Source: Nostoc sp. XA010
Lineage (GTDB): Bacteria; Cyanobacteriota; Cyanobacteriia; Cyanobacteriales; Nostocaceae
DNA: 64,000 nucleotides
NCBI RefSeq assembly: GCF_020829625.1
Contig: NZ_JAIVFX010000005.1
Location: forward strand, 62,001-126,000
Direction of reading: 5' to 3'
Shown here: positions 17,137 through 25,253 of the stretch, one piece after another
Layout: every line of letters begins with the position of its first letter
Position numbering within the stretch: position 1 is the first letter of the stretch
Program-made: the position numbers and the translations under genes
The notes under the pieces: generated by a model
Seen by the model: only the letters and a program-made list of their open reading frames with translations
Told to the model about the DNA's origin: nothing
Databases searched by the model: none

Positions 17137-17160
17137 GGAAAAACCGCAAATTGCGGTTTA
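17137..17160 (-). terminator. Intrinsic terminator of the NYN-domain gene
   Basis: The palindrome AAACCGCAAATTGCGGTTT is followed on the minus strand by a T-run (plus-strand A5 at 17139-17143). It lies downstream of the NYN gene and upstream of rnc. Confidence 0.6.
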
Positions 17161-17219
17161 TTAGAAAAACGCATTTGATGATGAAACTGGGTTTTTCTAA
17201 GTTATTTTAATCTATCAGT

Positions 17220-17735
17220 CTATCTAACTTCATTCAAAATAATTCTGGATTTTGGTAACTGTGGTAAATCATCTAAAAAGTAAAATTCATTAGCCAATTC
17301 TTTAAGCTTTTGTTTTACATTACCTATTTGAGCAAGGATGATAGCTTGTTTCCCCAATTTTTGCAGATTATGAACCAGTTTTACAAAGTCTCCATCTCCT
17401 GATACGAGCATAATTATATCTGGAGATTTATTACTGTGAATCTCCTCTAAACAGTCTGCTATCAATTGGTTATCTGCACTATTTTTTAAAGGACACGGAA
17501 CATCAAGACAGTTAAAACCAAGATTGCCTAAATCATTTTTTACAGCAGCTTGTTCTTGTAGCTGTGAATTGTAGTAGACATTTGTGCTAGTTACATACCC
17601 TTTGGATTTTGCTAAATCTAGCAATGATTTAGCCTTAAATGGACTTAATTTAGCATTTTGATAATCCCAATAAATGGAAATTAGAGGTAGCTGTTGGCTT
17701 GTTTGTTTTTTAGAATGTTGATTAGCGTGTGGCAT
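17220..17735 (-). CDS. NYN-domain (PIN-like) putative ribonuclease, LabA/DUF88 type
   Basis: The protein has about 171 residues from ATG 17735 (MPHANQ). A start at 17789 would add 18 unconserved residues and has no ribosome site. The NYN fold is shown by ISIYWDYQNAKLSP with its first acidic residue and the Asn typical of the family, then NSADNQLIADCLEEI, and DIIMLVSGDGDFVKLVHNL with the SGDGDF metal-binding motif. NYN proteins are metal-dependent RNases related to PIN domains; LabA relatives act in circadian output in cyanobacteria, but a specific link is not shown here. It ends at its own terminator before rnc. Confidence 0.85.
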   Translation of the reverse strand: MPHANQHSKKQTSQQLPLISIYWDYQNAKLSPFKAKSLLDLAKSKGYVTSTNVYYNSQLQEQAAVKNDLGNLGFNCLDVPCPLKNSADNQLIADCLEEIHSNKSPDIIMLVSGDGDFVKLVHNLQKLGKQAIILAQIGNVKQKLKELANEFYFLDDLPQLPKSRIILNEVR

Positions 17736-17789
17736 TGTAGTATATCCAGTATTCTTTGATGGACTGGACAGCTTCAACAAATCACACAT

Positions 17790-18258
17790 CTAGAAGTAGC
17801 AGAGCTTGATACAAGGAATTTATACTCAAAAAGTACTTCCCTGCAATAAAGCTTTCTACCGTCGCTTTCGTTTGGTTTAAGTCTCAGCCGTAGAACTCCT
17901 GGCTTCCTACCAAGTTTCGCGTTATCCTTTCCCCTGAACATTCATCCAAACATCTTGTTTTCCCGTTGAAAGTCTAATCAATCAGTTGACTTGACATTTT
18001 GCTAAATAATCAGCCGAAGGGATGACACGAAGCTCGGCAGGAAACTAGGAATTCTGCTGCTGAGACAACACCAAAAACCTGCGCTTTAGAGTGCGGTTAT
18101 TTTGCTGCCTTAAGTACACATTGTCATAGCTGATGCTGGATGTCAATAAAGTTACTTATGAAGATTTCGTAAAAGCGTAGACGCGTAGCGGCTTGTCGTA
18201 AAACATCGTCTTCTATGGTATTCTTTCACAACTACTATTTTTTTAGTTAATAAATAAT
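17790..18258. other. Long non-coding stretch rich in hairpins
   Basis: These 469 bases hold no credible protein. They contain several stems, for instance GCCGA...TCGGC near 18010-18040, GCAGG...CCTGC near 18040-18085 and CTGCGCTTTAGAGTGCGG. On the minus strand there is GTAG-GAAGCCAGGAGTT-CTAC. An unrecognised small RNA or structured leader of the NYN gene is possible. The right end contains a dispersed repeat (18170-18207). Confidence 0.35.
18170..18207 (-). repeat. Dispersed repeat (GTCTACGAC...GCTACGC family), copy A
   Basis: Read on the minus strand this is GATG, TTTTACGAC, AAGCCGCTACGC, GTCTACGC. Related copies lie at 32466-32490, inside the RF2 paralogue, and at 35626-35655. It is a short palindromic repeat of the kind scattered through Nostoc genomes. 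Confidence 0.6.
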
Positions 18259-18867
18259 TTACGGTTTACTTTGTGCGATCGCACCATACAAAATACCTAA
18301 AATTCTCTTAATATCCTTTATATAATATTCACTCAAATCAATCGAAACTATATTCCCTTCAAGTTTTAGAAATTGCCAGATAGTACCGATAGTAACAGCA
18401 CCATATATAGCTTTGATTTGATTTCCACCTCTCTCGTTAAATAACTGAGCAGCTACCATTTCGGCAATACATTGGGCTAAACCAGACCTCAAATTCTCAT
18501 TTTTACTTTCTACTAAGACAATCACTGGACTGCGTACAAGCAACTGCTCCGAAGAAAGACTCAAAATAAAATCACAAAAGCCGTTTAATCCTCGCTGGCT
18601 ATCAACAGTAAAATCAACTCCCGAAAAAAAGCTGATTTCATAATTAAATTTGCGTCTAATTTCTAATAAAATTGGACTTATTATCATTTCACTTCGAGCT
18701 TTTTCTGAACTTATCGCTACTGCTAAATCAACATTTTCTTTAAGAATAGTAGATAATAAATCACTACATTCTTGCTCCTGCACATTTGCGAATAGTCCAG
18801 ATGATTCGTGGATAGCTAACCCAAAAGAATCAATAACTTCAATAAGTTTAAAATCACTATAAGCCAT
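18259..18867 (-). CDS. Hypothetical protein with PD-(D/E)XK nuclease-like core
   Basis: This 202-residue protein is not assigned to a named family. Its centre shows a restriction-endonuclease-like pattern: FCDFILS (Asp, about residue 97), then VIVLVESKNENLRSGLAQC with E-x-K (about 122-124), followed by a helix with QCIAEMVAAQ. That is the spacing of the PD-(D/E)XK core. Similar cyanobacterial proteins usually occur as solitary genes. It lies beside a Uma2-type protein gene of the same strand 43 bases upstream, so the two may be co-transcribed. Nuclease activity is inferred. Confidence 0.7.
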   Translation of the reverse strand: MAYSDFKLIEVIDSFGLAIHESSGLFANVQEQECSDLLSTILKENVDLAVAISSEKARSEMIISPILLEIRRKFNYEISFFSGVDFTVDSQRGLNGFCDFILSLSSEQLLVRSPVIVLVESKNENLRSGLAQCIAEMVAAQLFNERGGNQIKAIYGAVTIGTIWQFLKLEGNIVSIDLSEYYIKDIKRILGILYGAIAQSKP

Positions 18868-18910
18868 AAAACTTACTCCTTTGTCTTATGACTGAATCCT
18901 ATAACAAAGT

Positions 18911-19498
18911 TTAAAAATTCAGCTTTGGCGGAAATACTCTAGCTAAATCAAGAGATAAATCAGGGAAGCAGGGAAAAGCTATTATCTCATTTGACAATGA
19001 AATTCGCTTATTTGAATAACCATATCTGCCTTGATTATCCTGATATGGTTCCCTGTAAGCTTCCAAATAATTATCGAATAAATTGAATATCCAATAATCA
19101 GTAATACCCGCTTTAGCATAGAGAGGGATTTTCACATCTTGGTCATAAGCTAAAGAAGAATCTGCAACCTCTATCACCAATAACACATCAGTCGGTTTAG
19201 GGTGAGATGATAGATAATTATCATCTCGGTTTTGAACAATCGCAAAATCCGGTTCAGGTTCGCTCTTAGGTGGCAAAGTAATCGGAGCTTGAGATTGCAA
19301 AGTTGCCCTATCTCCTACAACTTTTGGGAGTTGCTTCCACAAATTCCTTAAACAAGTTTCATGAGCTTTACCTTTGGATGCCATTTCAATAATTTCCCCG
19401 TTGATTAATTCAATGTGGTCATCTTCATGGAAAAAGCCCAATTCTCCAAGCCTGTGATATTCATCCAGTGTGAAGCGTTTAGCCTGAGCAATACTCAT
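18911..19498 (-). CDS. Uma2 family (DUF820) putative endonuclease
   Basis: The 195-residue protein matches the Uma2/DUF820 family, greatly expanded in cyanobacteria: RFTLDEYHRLGELGFF at the start, HIELINGEIIEMA, then EPEPDFAIVQ, VLLVIEVADSSLAYDQDVKIPLYAKAGITDYW split by a short loop, and a conserved YREP end. The fold is PD-(D/E)XK with metal-binding residues in EPDF and VIEVA. A role in transfer of mobile DNA or defence has been suggested for the family but not shown. Start at 19498 (MSIAQAKRF) with an AAGGTAAGG-type site. Confidence 0.9.
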   Translation of the reverse strand: MSIAQAKRFTLDEYHRLGELGFFHEDDHIELINGEIIEMASKGKAHETCLRNLWKQLPKVVGDRATLQSQAPITLPPKSEPEPDFAIVQNRDDNYLSSHPKPTDVLLVIEVADSSLAYDQDVKIPLYAKAGITDYWIFNLFDNYLEAYREPYQDNQGRYGYSNKRISLSNEIIAFPCFPDLSLDLARVFPPKLNF

Positions 19499-19596
19499 AA
19501 CCTTACCTTTCTCTCATTGCCATAATCCATAATACTTATTCTAAATGCGTCAGAAATTGGTATGCTAAAGGCCGAGACTCGCTATGAAAGCAAACA

Positions 19597-21630
19597 ATGC
19601 CTGCGCCTAGTATCAACCCCACGATCACTGCCTTTCCCTTGACAGCTGTAGTCGGTCAAGAAGCAATTAAATTAGCCTTGCTGTTAGCAGCCGTTGATCC
19701 TGGTTTGGGAGGAGTAGCGATCGCAGGTCGTCGCGGTACGGCAAAATCTGTGATGGCTCGTGCTATCCACGCTCTACTACCGCCAATTGAAGTTGTCAAA
19801 GGTTCAATAAGCAATTGTGACCCCAACCACCCCGAAGAATGGGATGATCAACTTTTGGCGGAGTACGCAGACAAAGATATTCAAGATGTGCCCGTCGAAA
19901 TTATTCCCGCGCCTTTTTTACAAATTCCTCTAGGTATTACAGAAGACCGACTATTAGGTTCAGTAGATGTTGAAAAGTCGGTAAAACAAGGTGATACCAT
20001 TTTTCAGCCTGGATTACTCGCTACAGCAAACCGGGGTGTACTGTACGTAGATGAAATTAATTTATTAGATGACCAAATATCAAATCAGCTTCTAACAGTA
20101 TTATCTGATGGACGCAACCAGATTGAACGGGAAGGGATTAGTTTTCAGCATCCGTGCAAATCCCTATTTATTGCCACCTACAATCCAGAAGAAGGCGGAT
20201 TACGGGAGCATTTGCTAGATAGAATTGCGATCGCACTCTCTGCTGACGGTGTACTCGGCTTAGATCAAAGAGTAGAAGCAGTAGAGCAAGCGATCGCTTA
20301 TTCTAAATCTCCCCAAGACTTCCTCAAACAGTACAACGAAGATTTAGACTCCCTCAAAACCCAAATCATCTTGGCACGGGAATGGTTGAAAGAAGTCATC
20401 ATCACCCATGAACAAATAGCCTACTTGGTAGATGAGGCCCTTCGCGGTGGAGTTCAAGGACATCGCGCCGAGTTATTCGCCGCCCGGGTTGCTAAAGCTG
20501 CTGCGGCTTTGGAGGGACGAACAACAGTTAATGCCGAAGATTTGCGCCGTGCTGTGGAATTGGTGATTGTACCACGCGCCACAGTTGTGCAGACACCGCC
20601 ACCCGAACAATCACCACCACCTCCGCCACCGCCACCGCAACAGAATCAAGAAGAACCCCAAGACGAATCAGAAGAGGAACAAGAAGAAGAAGAAGAACAG
20701 GAAGAGAATCAAGAGCAAGAACCCCCCAGCATCCCGGAAGAATTTATCTTTGATCCAGAAGGGGTAATTCTTGATGACAACGTGCTGTATTTTACTCAAA
20801 TGGCGAAGCGGCAAGGTAAATCAGGTAGTCGCAGCGTCATCTTTTCCGATGACAGGGGACGCTACATTAAGCCGATGTTGCCCAAAGGGAAAGCGCGACG
20901 CATTGCAGTAGATGCTACCTTGAGAGCAGCTGCTCCTTATCAAAAAGCACGAAGAGAAAGACAACCAGATAGAAAAGTTATTGTCGAACAGCCTGATATT
21001 CGCTCGAAACGCCTGGTACGGAAAGCGGGGGCGTTGGTAGTATTTGTAGTAGATGCTTCTGGCTCAATGGCCCTGAATCGAATGCAATCGGCTAAAGGTG
21101 CGGTGATGCAACTCTTGACAGAAGCTTATCAAAACCGCGACCAAATAGCATTAATTCCCTTCCGGGGAGAACAAGCGGAGGTATTATTGCCTCCAACACG
21201 TTCTATTGCTTTGGCGCGTAACCGTTTGGAAAGGTTGCCCTGTGGTGGGGGTTCGCCCTTAGCGCATGGTTTAACTCAAGCTGTGCGCGTCGGCTTAAAT
21301 GCTCAGATGAGTGGCGATATTGGGCAAGTTGTCCTTGTAGCAATCACCGATGGGCGGGGTAATATTCCCTTAGCGCGTTCTTTGGGTGAACAGCTAGAAC
21401 CAGGAGAAAAGCCAGATATCAAAGGAGAATTATTAGAAATTGCTGCTAGAATTCGTTCTCTGGGGATGCAACTATTAGTAATTGATACAGAAAGTAAATT
21501 TGTGTCTACTGGCTTTGCTAAAGAATTATCGCAAACAGCAGGCGGTAAATATTATCATTTGCCAAAAGCGACAGATCAAGCTATTGCTGCCATGACCAAA
21601 GGTGCGATCGCTGATTTAAAATCTCGATAA
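19597..21630 (+). CDS. chlD: Magnesium-protoporphyrin chelatase subunit D
   Basis: The 677-residue subunit has three parts. An AAA+ domain covers about residues 10-310 ([28 protein letters not shown] as the Walker A equivalent, [12 protein letters not shown] as Walker B). A proline run and a long acidic Glu-rich linker cover about 330-385. A von Willebrand factor A domain begins near 475, with the MIDAS motif VVDASGSMA. With ChlI and ChlH it inserts Mg2+ into protoporphyrin IX, the first step committed to chlorophyll. Length and layout are typical. The start ATG 19597 gives the conserved N-terminus. It is monocistronic, convergent with sigF. Confidence 0.97.
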   Translation: MPAPSINPTITAFPLTAVVGQEAIKLALLLAAVDPGLGGVAIAGRRGTAKSVMARAIHALLPPIEVVKGSISNCDPNHPEEWDDQLLAEYADKDIQDVPVEIIPAPFLQIPLGITEDRLLGSVDVEKSVKQGDTIFQPGLLATANRGVLYVDEINLLDDQISNQLLTVLSDGRNQIEREGISFQHPCKSLFIATYNPEEGGLREHLLDRIAIALSADGVLGLDQRVEAVEQAIAYSKSPQDFLKQYNEDLDSLKTQIILAREWLKEVIITHEQIAYLVDEALRGGVQGHRAELFAARVAKAAAALEGRTTVNAEDLRRAVELVIVPRATVVQTPPPEQSPPPPPPPPQQNQEEPQDESEEEQEEEEEQEENQEQEPPSIPEEFIFDPEGVILDDNVLYFTQMAKRQGKSGSRSVIFSDDRGRYIKPMLPKGKARRIAVDATLRAAAPYQKARRERQPDRKVIVEQPDIRSKRLVRKAGALVVFVVDASGSMALNRMQSAKGAVMQLLTEAYQNRDQIALIPFRGEQAEVLLPPTRSIALARNRLERLPCGGGSPLAHGLTQAVRVGLNAQMSGDIGQVVLVAITDGRGNIPLARSLGEQLEPGEKPDIKGELLEIAARIRSLGMQLLVIDTESKFVSTGFAKELSQTAGGKYYHLPKATDQAIAAMTKGAIADLKSR

Positions 21631-21662
21631 TTAGTCATTTGTCATTGGTCATTAGTCATTGG
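21630..21662. repeat. GTCATTA/GTCATTG heptamer repeat
   Basis: Four consecutive units of the form TAGTCAT/TTGTCAT/TGGTCAT lie between the convergent chlD and sigF stops. Related AGTCATT heptamers recur at 63225-63255. Confidence 0.65.
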
Positions 21663-21680
21663 ATTTTTGACTCAGCACGA

Positions 21681-22466
21681 CTACGATCCAGTGGGCATTA
21701 CCTGTGGTTGCAAATAGCAAATCAAATCTTGGATTCCCTTTTGCAGATACCGCGTTACCGTCATTGGACTAGTGCCAATATTCTTAGCAGCATCCTTGCG
21801 AGAAAGTTCTTTCAAAAATACCATTTCAACTGCCATCCGAGGCTTTTCTTCCAGCATATTTATTGCGCCTTGGAGTTGTTGGCGTTCTTCTTCTTGTTGC
21901 AGAAGAACATGAGAACGAGGACAAGGAAGTGCTTCACCCAAGGTTATTTGGCAATCAACATAGTTAACTGCGGTTGCATCTAAACTCAAAGGCATCCGAT
22001 TTTGAGCAGCTAACTTGGTTTCTTGCCATTCTTGCACAGATACCCGCAGGTGGCTGGCAATTTCAGTATCCTTGGGCTGGCGACCTAAAGACATTACCAA
22101 GTCCTTGCGAATCTTTTGCCCTTCATTATATAATTCTTGCCAACGACGGGGAATTTTTAATAGAGTACTGCGATCGCGCAAAAAGTGCAGCATCTCACCG
22201 CGAATGTATGGCACAGCAAAGGAACTAAAAGCATATCCTTGGCTAGGGTCGAAACGCTCAATTGCCCTAATCAAACCAAAATAACCGATTTGTTCTAAAT
22301 CTTCATAAGGTTCATTACATTGATGGCTGAATTTATGAGCCATCTTCCGCACTAAGCCGGTATGTAACTGTACAAGTTTATTACGAAGTTTAATAGAAGG
22401 ATTCTGGTGGTACAAGTGTAATAATTCTATACCATCAGTTCGTAAAGAGGACTCACTTGTTGCCAT
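21681..22466 (-). CDS. sigF: RNA polymerase sigma factor, group 3 (SigF type)
   Basis: The protein of about 261 residues has sigma-70 region 2 (RKMAHKFSHQC, YEDLEQIGYFGLIRAIERFDPSQG, FSSFAVPYIRGEMLHFLRD), region 3 (RRWQELYNEGQ, GRQPKDTEIASHL) and region 4 (LEEKPRMAVEMVFLKELSRKDAAKNIG). The SigB/F/G-type sequence matches cyanobacterial SigF, which controls motility and pili genes and, in Nostoc, hormogonium functions. ATG 22466 is preferred to 22472 because the AAGGGA ribosome site lies six bases before it. No anti-sigma gene is adjacent. Confidence 0.88.
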   Translation of the reverse strand: MATSESSLRTDGIELLHLYHQNPSIKLRNKLVQLHTGLVRKMAHKFSHQCNEPYEDLEQIGYFGLIRAIERFDPSQGYAFSSFAVPYIRGEMLHFLRDRSTLLKIPRRWQELYNEGQKIRKDLVMSLGRQPKDTEIASHLRVSVQEWQETKLAAQNRMPLSLDATAVNYVDCQITLGEALPCPRSHVLLQQEEERQQLQGAINMLEEKPRMAVEMVFLKELSRKDAAKNIGTSPMTVTRYLQKGIQDLICYLQPQVMPTGS

Positions 22467-23070
22467 ATACATTCCCTTGTTGTAACTCCTATTCCTGAGA
22501 TAATGGAGTTGCGTATATTTTCTTCTAAGCTGTTATTATTTTGCTTAGTCAGGGAAGAATAAGCTATCGTCGTTTCACTGAACTTGTGAGGAGTCTAACT
22601 CTACAATTCAGTATTTATACGCATGATTTTGATAACATCTCTGTTGCAGGTTGTTTCTATTTTTTACATAACTCTTCAATGACACATAATCTTTAGCTTT
22701 TGCAACAAAAACTAGCTATTTATGCTGAACAATGCATAACTGGATTAATAGCCATCTGTCATACTGAGAGCAACGTGGATCGGCACTGAATTAATTGCAA
22801 AAGAGACTGGGCAATTTTATCTCTGAGTACGCACTGTTATTAATAAAGTTCGGAAATCAAAATTGGCAGTTGGGTTGGAAAACAAAATCCAAGCTACAAA
22901 AAACAGAATCCCGACTCATTTTTACGGGAATTTGTACTTAGTTGGGTGCTGAGGGACATTTCCATTTATAGTAAAATTGAAACTTCGGAAACTTAGTGGA
23001 AACATAGAAACAGTTTGTTGACACGCAAGTTTGGTGGGTGTCACACTTCTGCTAAACAGGAGGGTGAACA
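22467..23070. promoter_or_regulatory. Divergent intergenic region between sigF and the pPIWI-RE operon
   Basis: About 600 bases without a credible gene. Close to the operon, four GAAAC elements stand at 22979, 22988, 22999 and 23007, then an interrupted palindrome GACAC...GTGTC (about 23020-23042), and finally a strong ribosome site AGGAGGG at about 23059-23065. These are possible binding sites for the HTH-containing first protein of the operon, but this is inference. Confidence 0.4.
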
Positions 23071-24378
23071 ATGAAAATCACCAAACACCGACAAAAAATT
23101 CTCGATGCACTTCAGCAATGGTTTAGTATCCATAAACAAGGGCCAACTCTAGAAGAGTTGTGTCAAGAACTAGGAATGCAACCACGTCAGAAAGCAACAG
23201 TTCAGCGCTGGTTACAAACTATGCGTGGTATCGATGTGGAATGGGATGACCACAGCGCCCGCAGTTATCGCCTCCTCACATCTGAACCGGAAAAATCTTC
23301 CTTACAGCTATCTGTTACCGATACTCTGCGGTATCTGGCTACTGGCGTGGTGCAGTGGGAAAAACTTGAGCTAGAAAAGCGAAGTCAAGTACCAGAAGCC
23401 CTTCGCATTGGTATGTCTCGTATGTACTTAACTTCCTTGCTACGGGGAGAACAAGCGCCAGAGAACCTACCCCAATTTTTTGATTGGGCGGAAACATCAA
23501 TTACTTCTTGGAAACCAGCCCAAGAGATTAAATATCTTTCGCCAGATGTCAGCGTTATAGAAGACGGAGTAGTTTCCGATTTTGCAAGAGAATGGCAAGT
23601 TTCGGGTAATGATGTGGTGGCGCAGGTACAAGAGTCAGTACTGAAAGATGTACTGGAATACTGTCGGGGAAATCAGCTAGAAGATGCTTATCGCGCTTTT
23701 CGACAACTAATTATTACTAAACCCACTCTTCATTACTCAGAATATCGCCAACAGCTACGTTTACCCGAACTCAGACCACTGCGGGAGTTATTGTCACGGT
23801 TAGAAATCTATGTCGATATGGATAAGTTGGCAGAGGATAGAGTCTATCATCTGTGTCCGCGCTGCAAGTATTTGCAACGCCAACGCCCTGATGGTACATA
23901 TACCTGCCGTACCCCTTGGTGTGAACGACTTTGTGCAACCAGTAACTTTCAACCATTACCACCTATTTCTAAAGAAAAAGCAGCAGACTGGAAAGCTGTT
24001 ACCCCTGGTGTGCATTTGTACGGTACGCTTCCAGGAATTTGGGAAATTCAACTTCAAGAAGAACTTTCAAAATTGGGCTTGCGCGTTACTCTCTGGCCTT
24101 TTGTCGATGAATTTGACTTACTCGTAGAGTTCCCGCGCAAAGTTCGCTGGGCAATTGATTTTAAAGATTGGTCATCCGTAGATGAAGAACGTTTGCGAAA
24201 GGTGCAGTATCGGCGTGATGCAACGGAAACCTTTGTAGTTTTTCCAGATGAACGCGAAGACTATTTGCGGATAAAGGTAGTGCGCGAACAACTAGAACCT
24301 GAACTTGAAGGGGTGCGCTTGCGCTTATTTAGCGAAATCCTCACTCAGGCTCAAACAATTTTAGGGAAGAAAAAATAA
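23071..24378 (+). CDS. pPIWI-RE module: wHTH + Zn-ribbon + restriction-endonuclease-fold protein
   Basis: The 435-residue protein starts with a LexA-like winged helix (ITKHRQKILDALQQWF, PTLEELCQELGMQ, about residues 1-70). A middle helical domain follows. A zinc ribbon has Cys262, Cys265, Cys279 and Cys284 (LCPRCK ... YTCRTPWC). The C-terminal REase-fold domain has Asp349 (DEFDLLVEF) and Asp363-x-Lys365 (AIDFKDWSS). In the pPIWI-RE conflict system this is the nuclease partner of the PIWI protein. Its stop overlaps the next ATG by one base (TAATG), so the genes are translationally coupled. A strong AGGAGGG ribosome site precedes it. The wHTH may also let it control the operon (inference). Confidence 0.85.
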   Translation: MKITKHRQKILDALQQWFSIHKQGPTLEELCQELGMQPRQKATVQRWLQTMRGIDVEWDDHSARSYRLLTSEPEKSSLQLSVTDTLRYLATGVVQWEKLELEKRSQVPEALRIGMSRMYLTSLLRGEQAPENLPQFFDWAETSITSWKPAQEIKYLSPDVSVIEDGVVSDFAREWQVSGNDVVAQVQESVLKDVLEYCRGNQLEDAYRAFRQLIITKPTLHYSEYRQQLRLPELRPLRELLSRLEIYVDMDKLAEDRVYHLCPRCKYLQRQRPDGTYTCRTPWCERLCATSNFQPLPPISKEKAADWKAVTPGVHLYGTLPGIWEIQLQEELSKLGLRVTLWPFVDEFDLLVEFPRKVRWAIDFKDWSSVDEERLRKVQYRRDATETFVVFPDEREDYLRIKVVREQLEPELEGVRLRLFSEILTQAQTILGKKK

Positions 24379-25253
24379 TGCGTGACACCATTAGCTGGCG
24401 CAAGGATCTGTGTAAAAAACTCCGCAGATCGGATGAATTACAACAGCATATAGTATCTAGTTTAGTTAATGCAGATACTAAGGTACAACAGCGAGAACTT
24501 AAGCGTCTTGCCCAACTCATTGCTGATGTGGAATTGGGATTAACCCTACTTAAGGAAGTAGCACCTGAAGAACCTGCAACTTCTGTGGAAGCTTTGCTCA
24601 AAGGATATCGCTTTCCAGTTGAACAACTACAAAGCGATCGCAACTGGCAACTTATACAAAATGCTCGTTTCTATTTGATTAAGCGTAAAGGCAGACAATG
24701 GCTGCGAGTTCTTCAGGAGTACATCAACTTACCTGAAATTATTAGAATCTACAGCCTAGAGGAGGCAAGGAATGTTCCCCAATCTATTCCATCCAGTACC
24801 TACCCAACTCGTTTAGAGAAGATATATCTTCCAACTTTATTAAAAACCCCACAGCATAGACAACGAAAAATCAAATTAGCAGATGAGGGGCGATGGTATG
24901 CCAAAATTTCCCAAAAAGGTAACTCTCCAGTTGAGGTTCCTATTGATATTCCCAAGGAAGTTGCTAATATAGCACCTTCGTCTGTAGTATCCCTTCATCG
25001 CACACGGACTAAGCAGAATCCACAGTGTAGCGTTACCCGTGAAGAATTAATACTAGCTGCCCAAGAAATGGACGATAAATTGTCCCAGTTTGGGCAACAA
25101 GAAAATTATCGTAACCGCTTGGAAAATATCCTCTTCCAGCTATACGATGCTGAATCAGATAATTTCCAGCACGGTGATCAGCTAACTTTAGAGGGTCTTA
25201 TCCACATTGTTGGGCTTTTGAATGTGGGCAAGTCTACCTGTTGGAAATTCTGA
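24378..25253 (+). pseudogene. pPIWI-RE helicase, N-terminal fragment (frameshifted at Walker A)
   Basis: The 291 residues contain the N-terminal region found before the helicase in pPIWI-RE systems: LCKKLRRSDELQQHIV, a basic middle, then LEGLIHIVGLLNVGKST. The last part is a Walker A motif (G-x4-GKST) but the frame then reads CWKF and stops at 25251-25253. The continuation of the helicase fold (LLEILIYFFAKQGDRCG) lies in the frame that begins at 25238. Restoring one C in the ACC-TG at 25236-25240 would join both into one protein of about 1160 residues. So this is the front half of a broken or mis-sequenced helicase gene. There is no slippery heptamer here. Confidence 0.8.

Noticed and set aside
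17880-17960. Cobalamin riboswitch
   Set aside because: Only an AAGCCAGGAG-like piece is present; the B12 box neighbours GCCACUG and the 5' part are missing.
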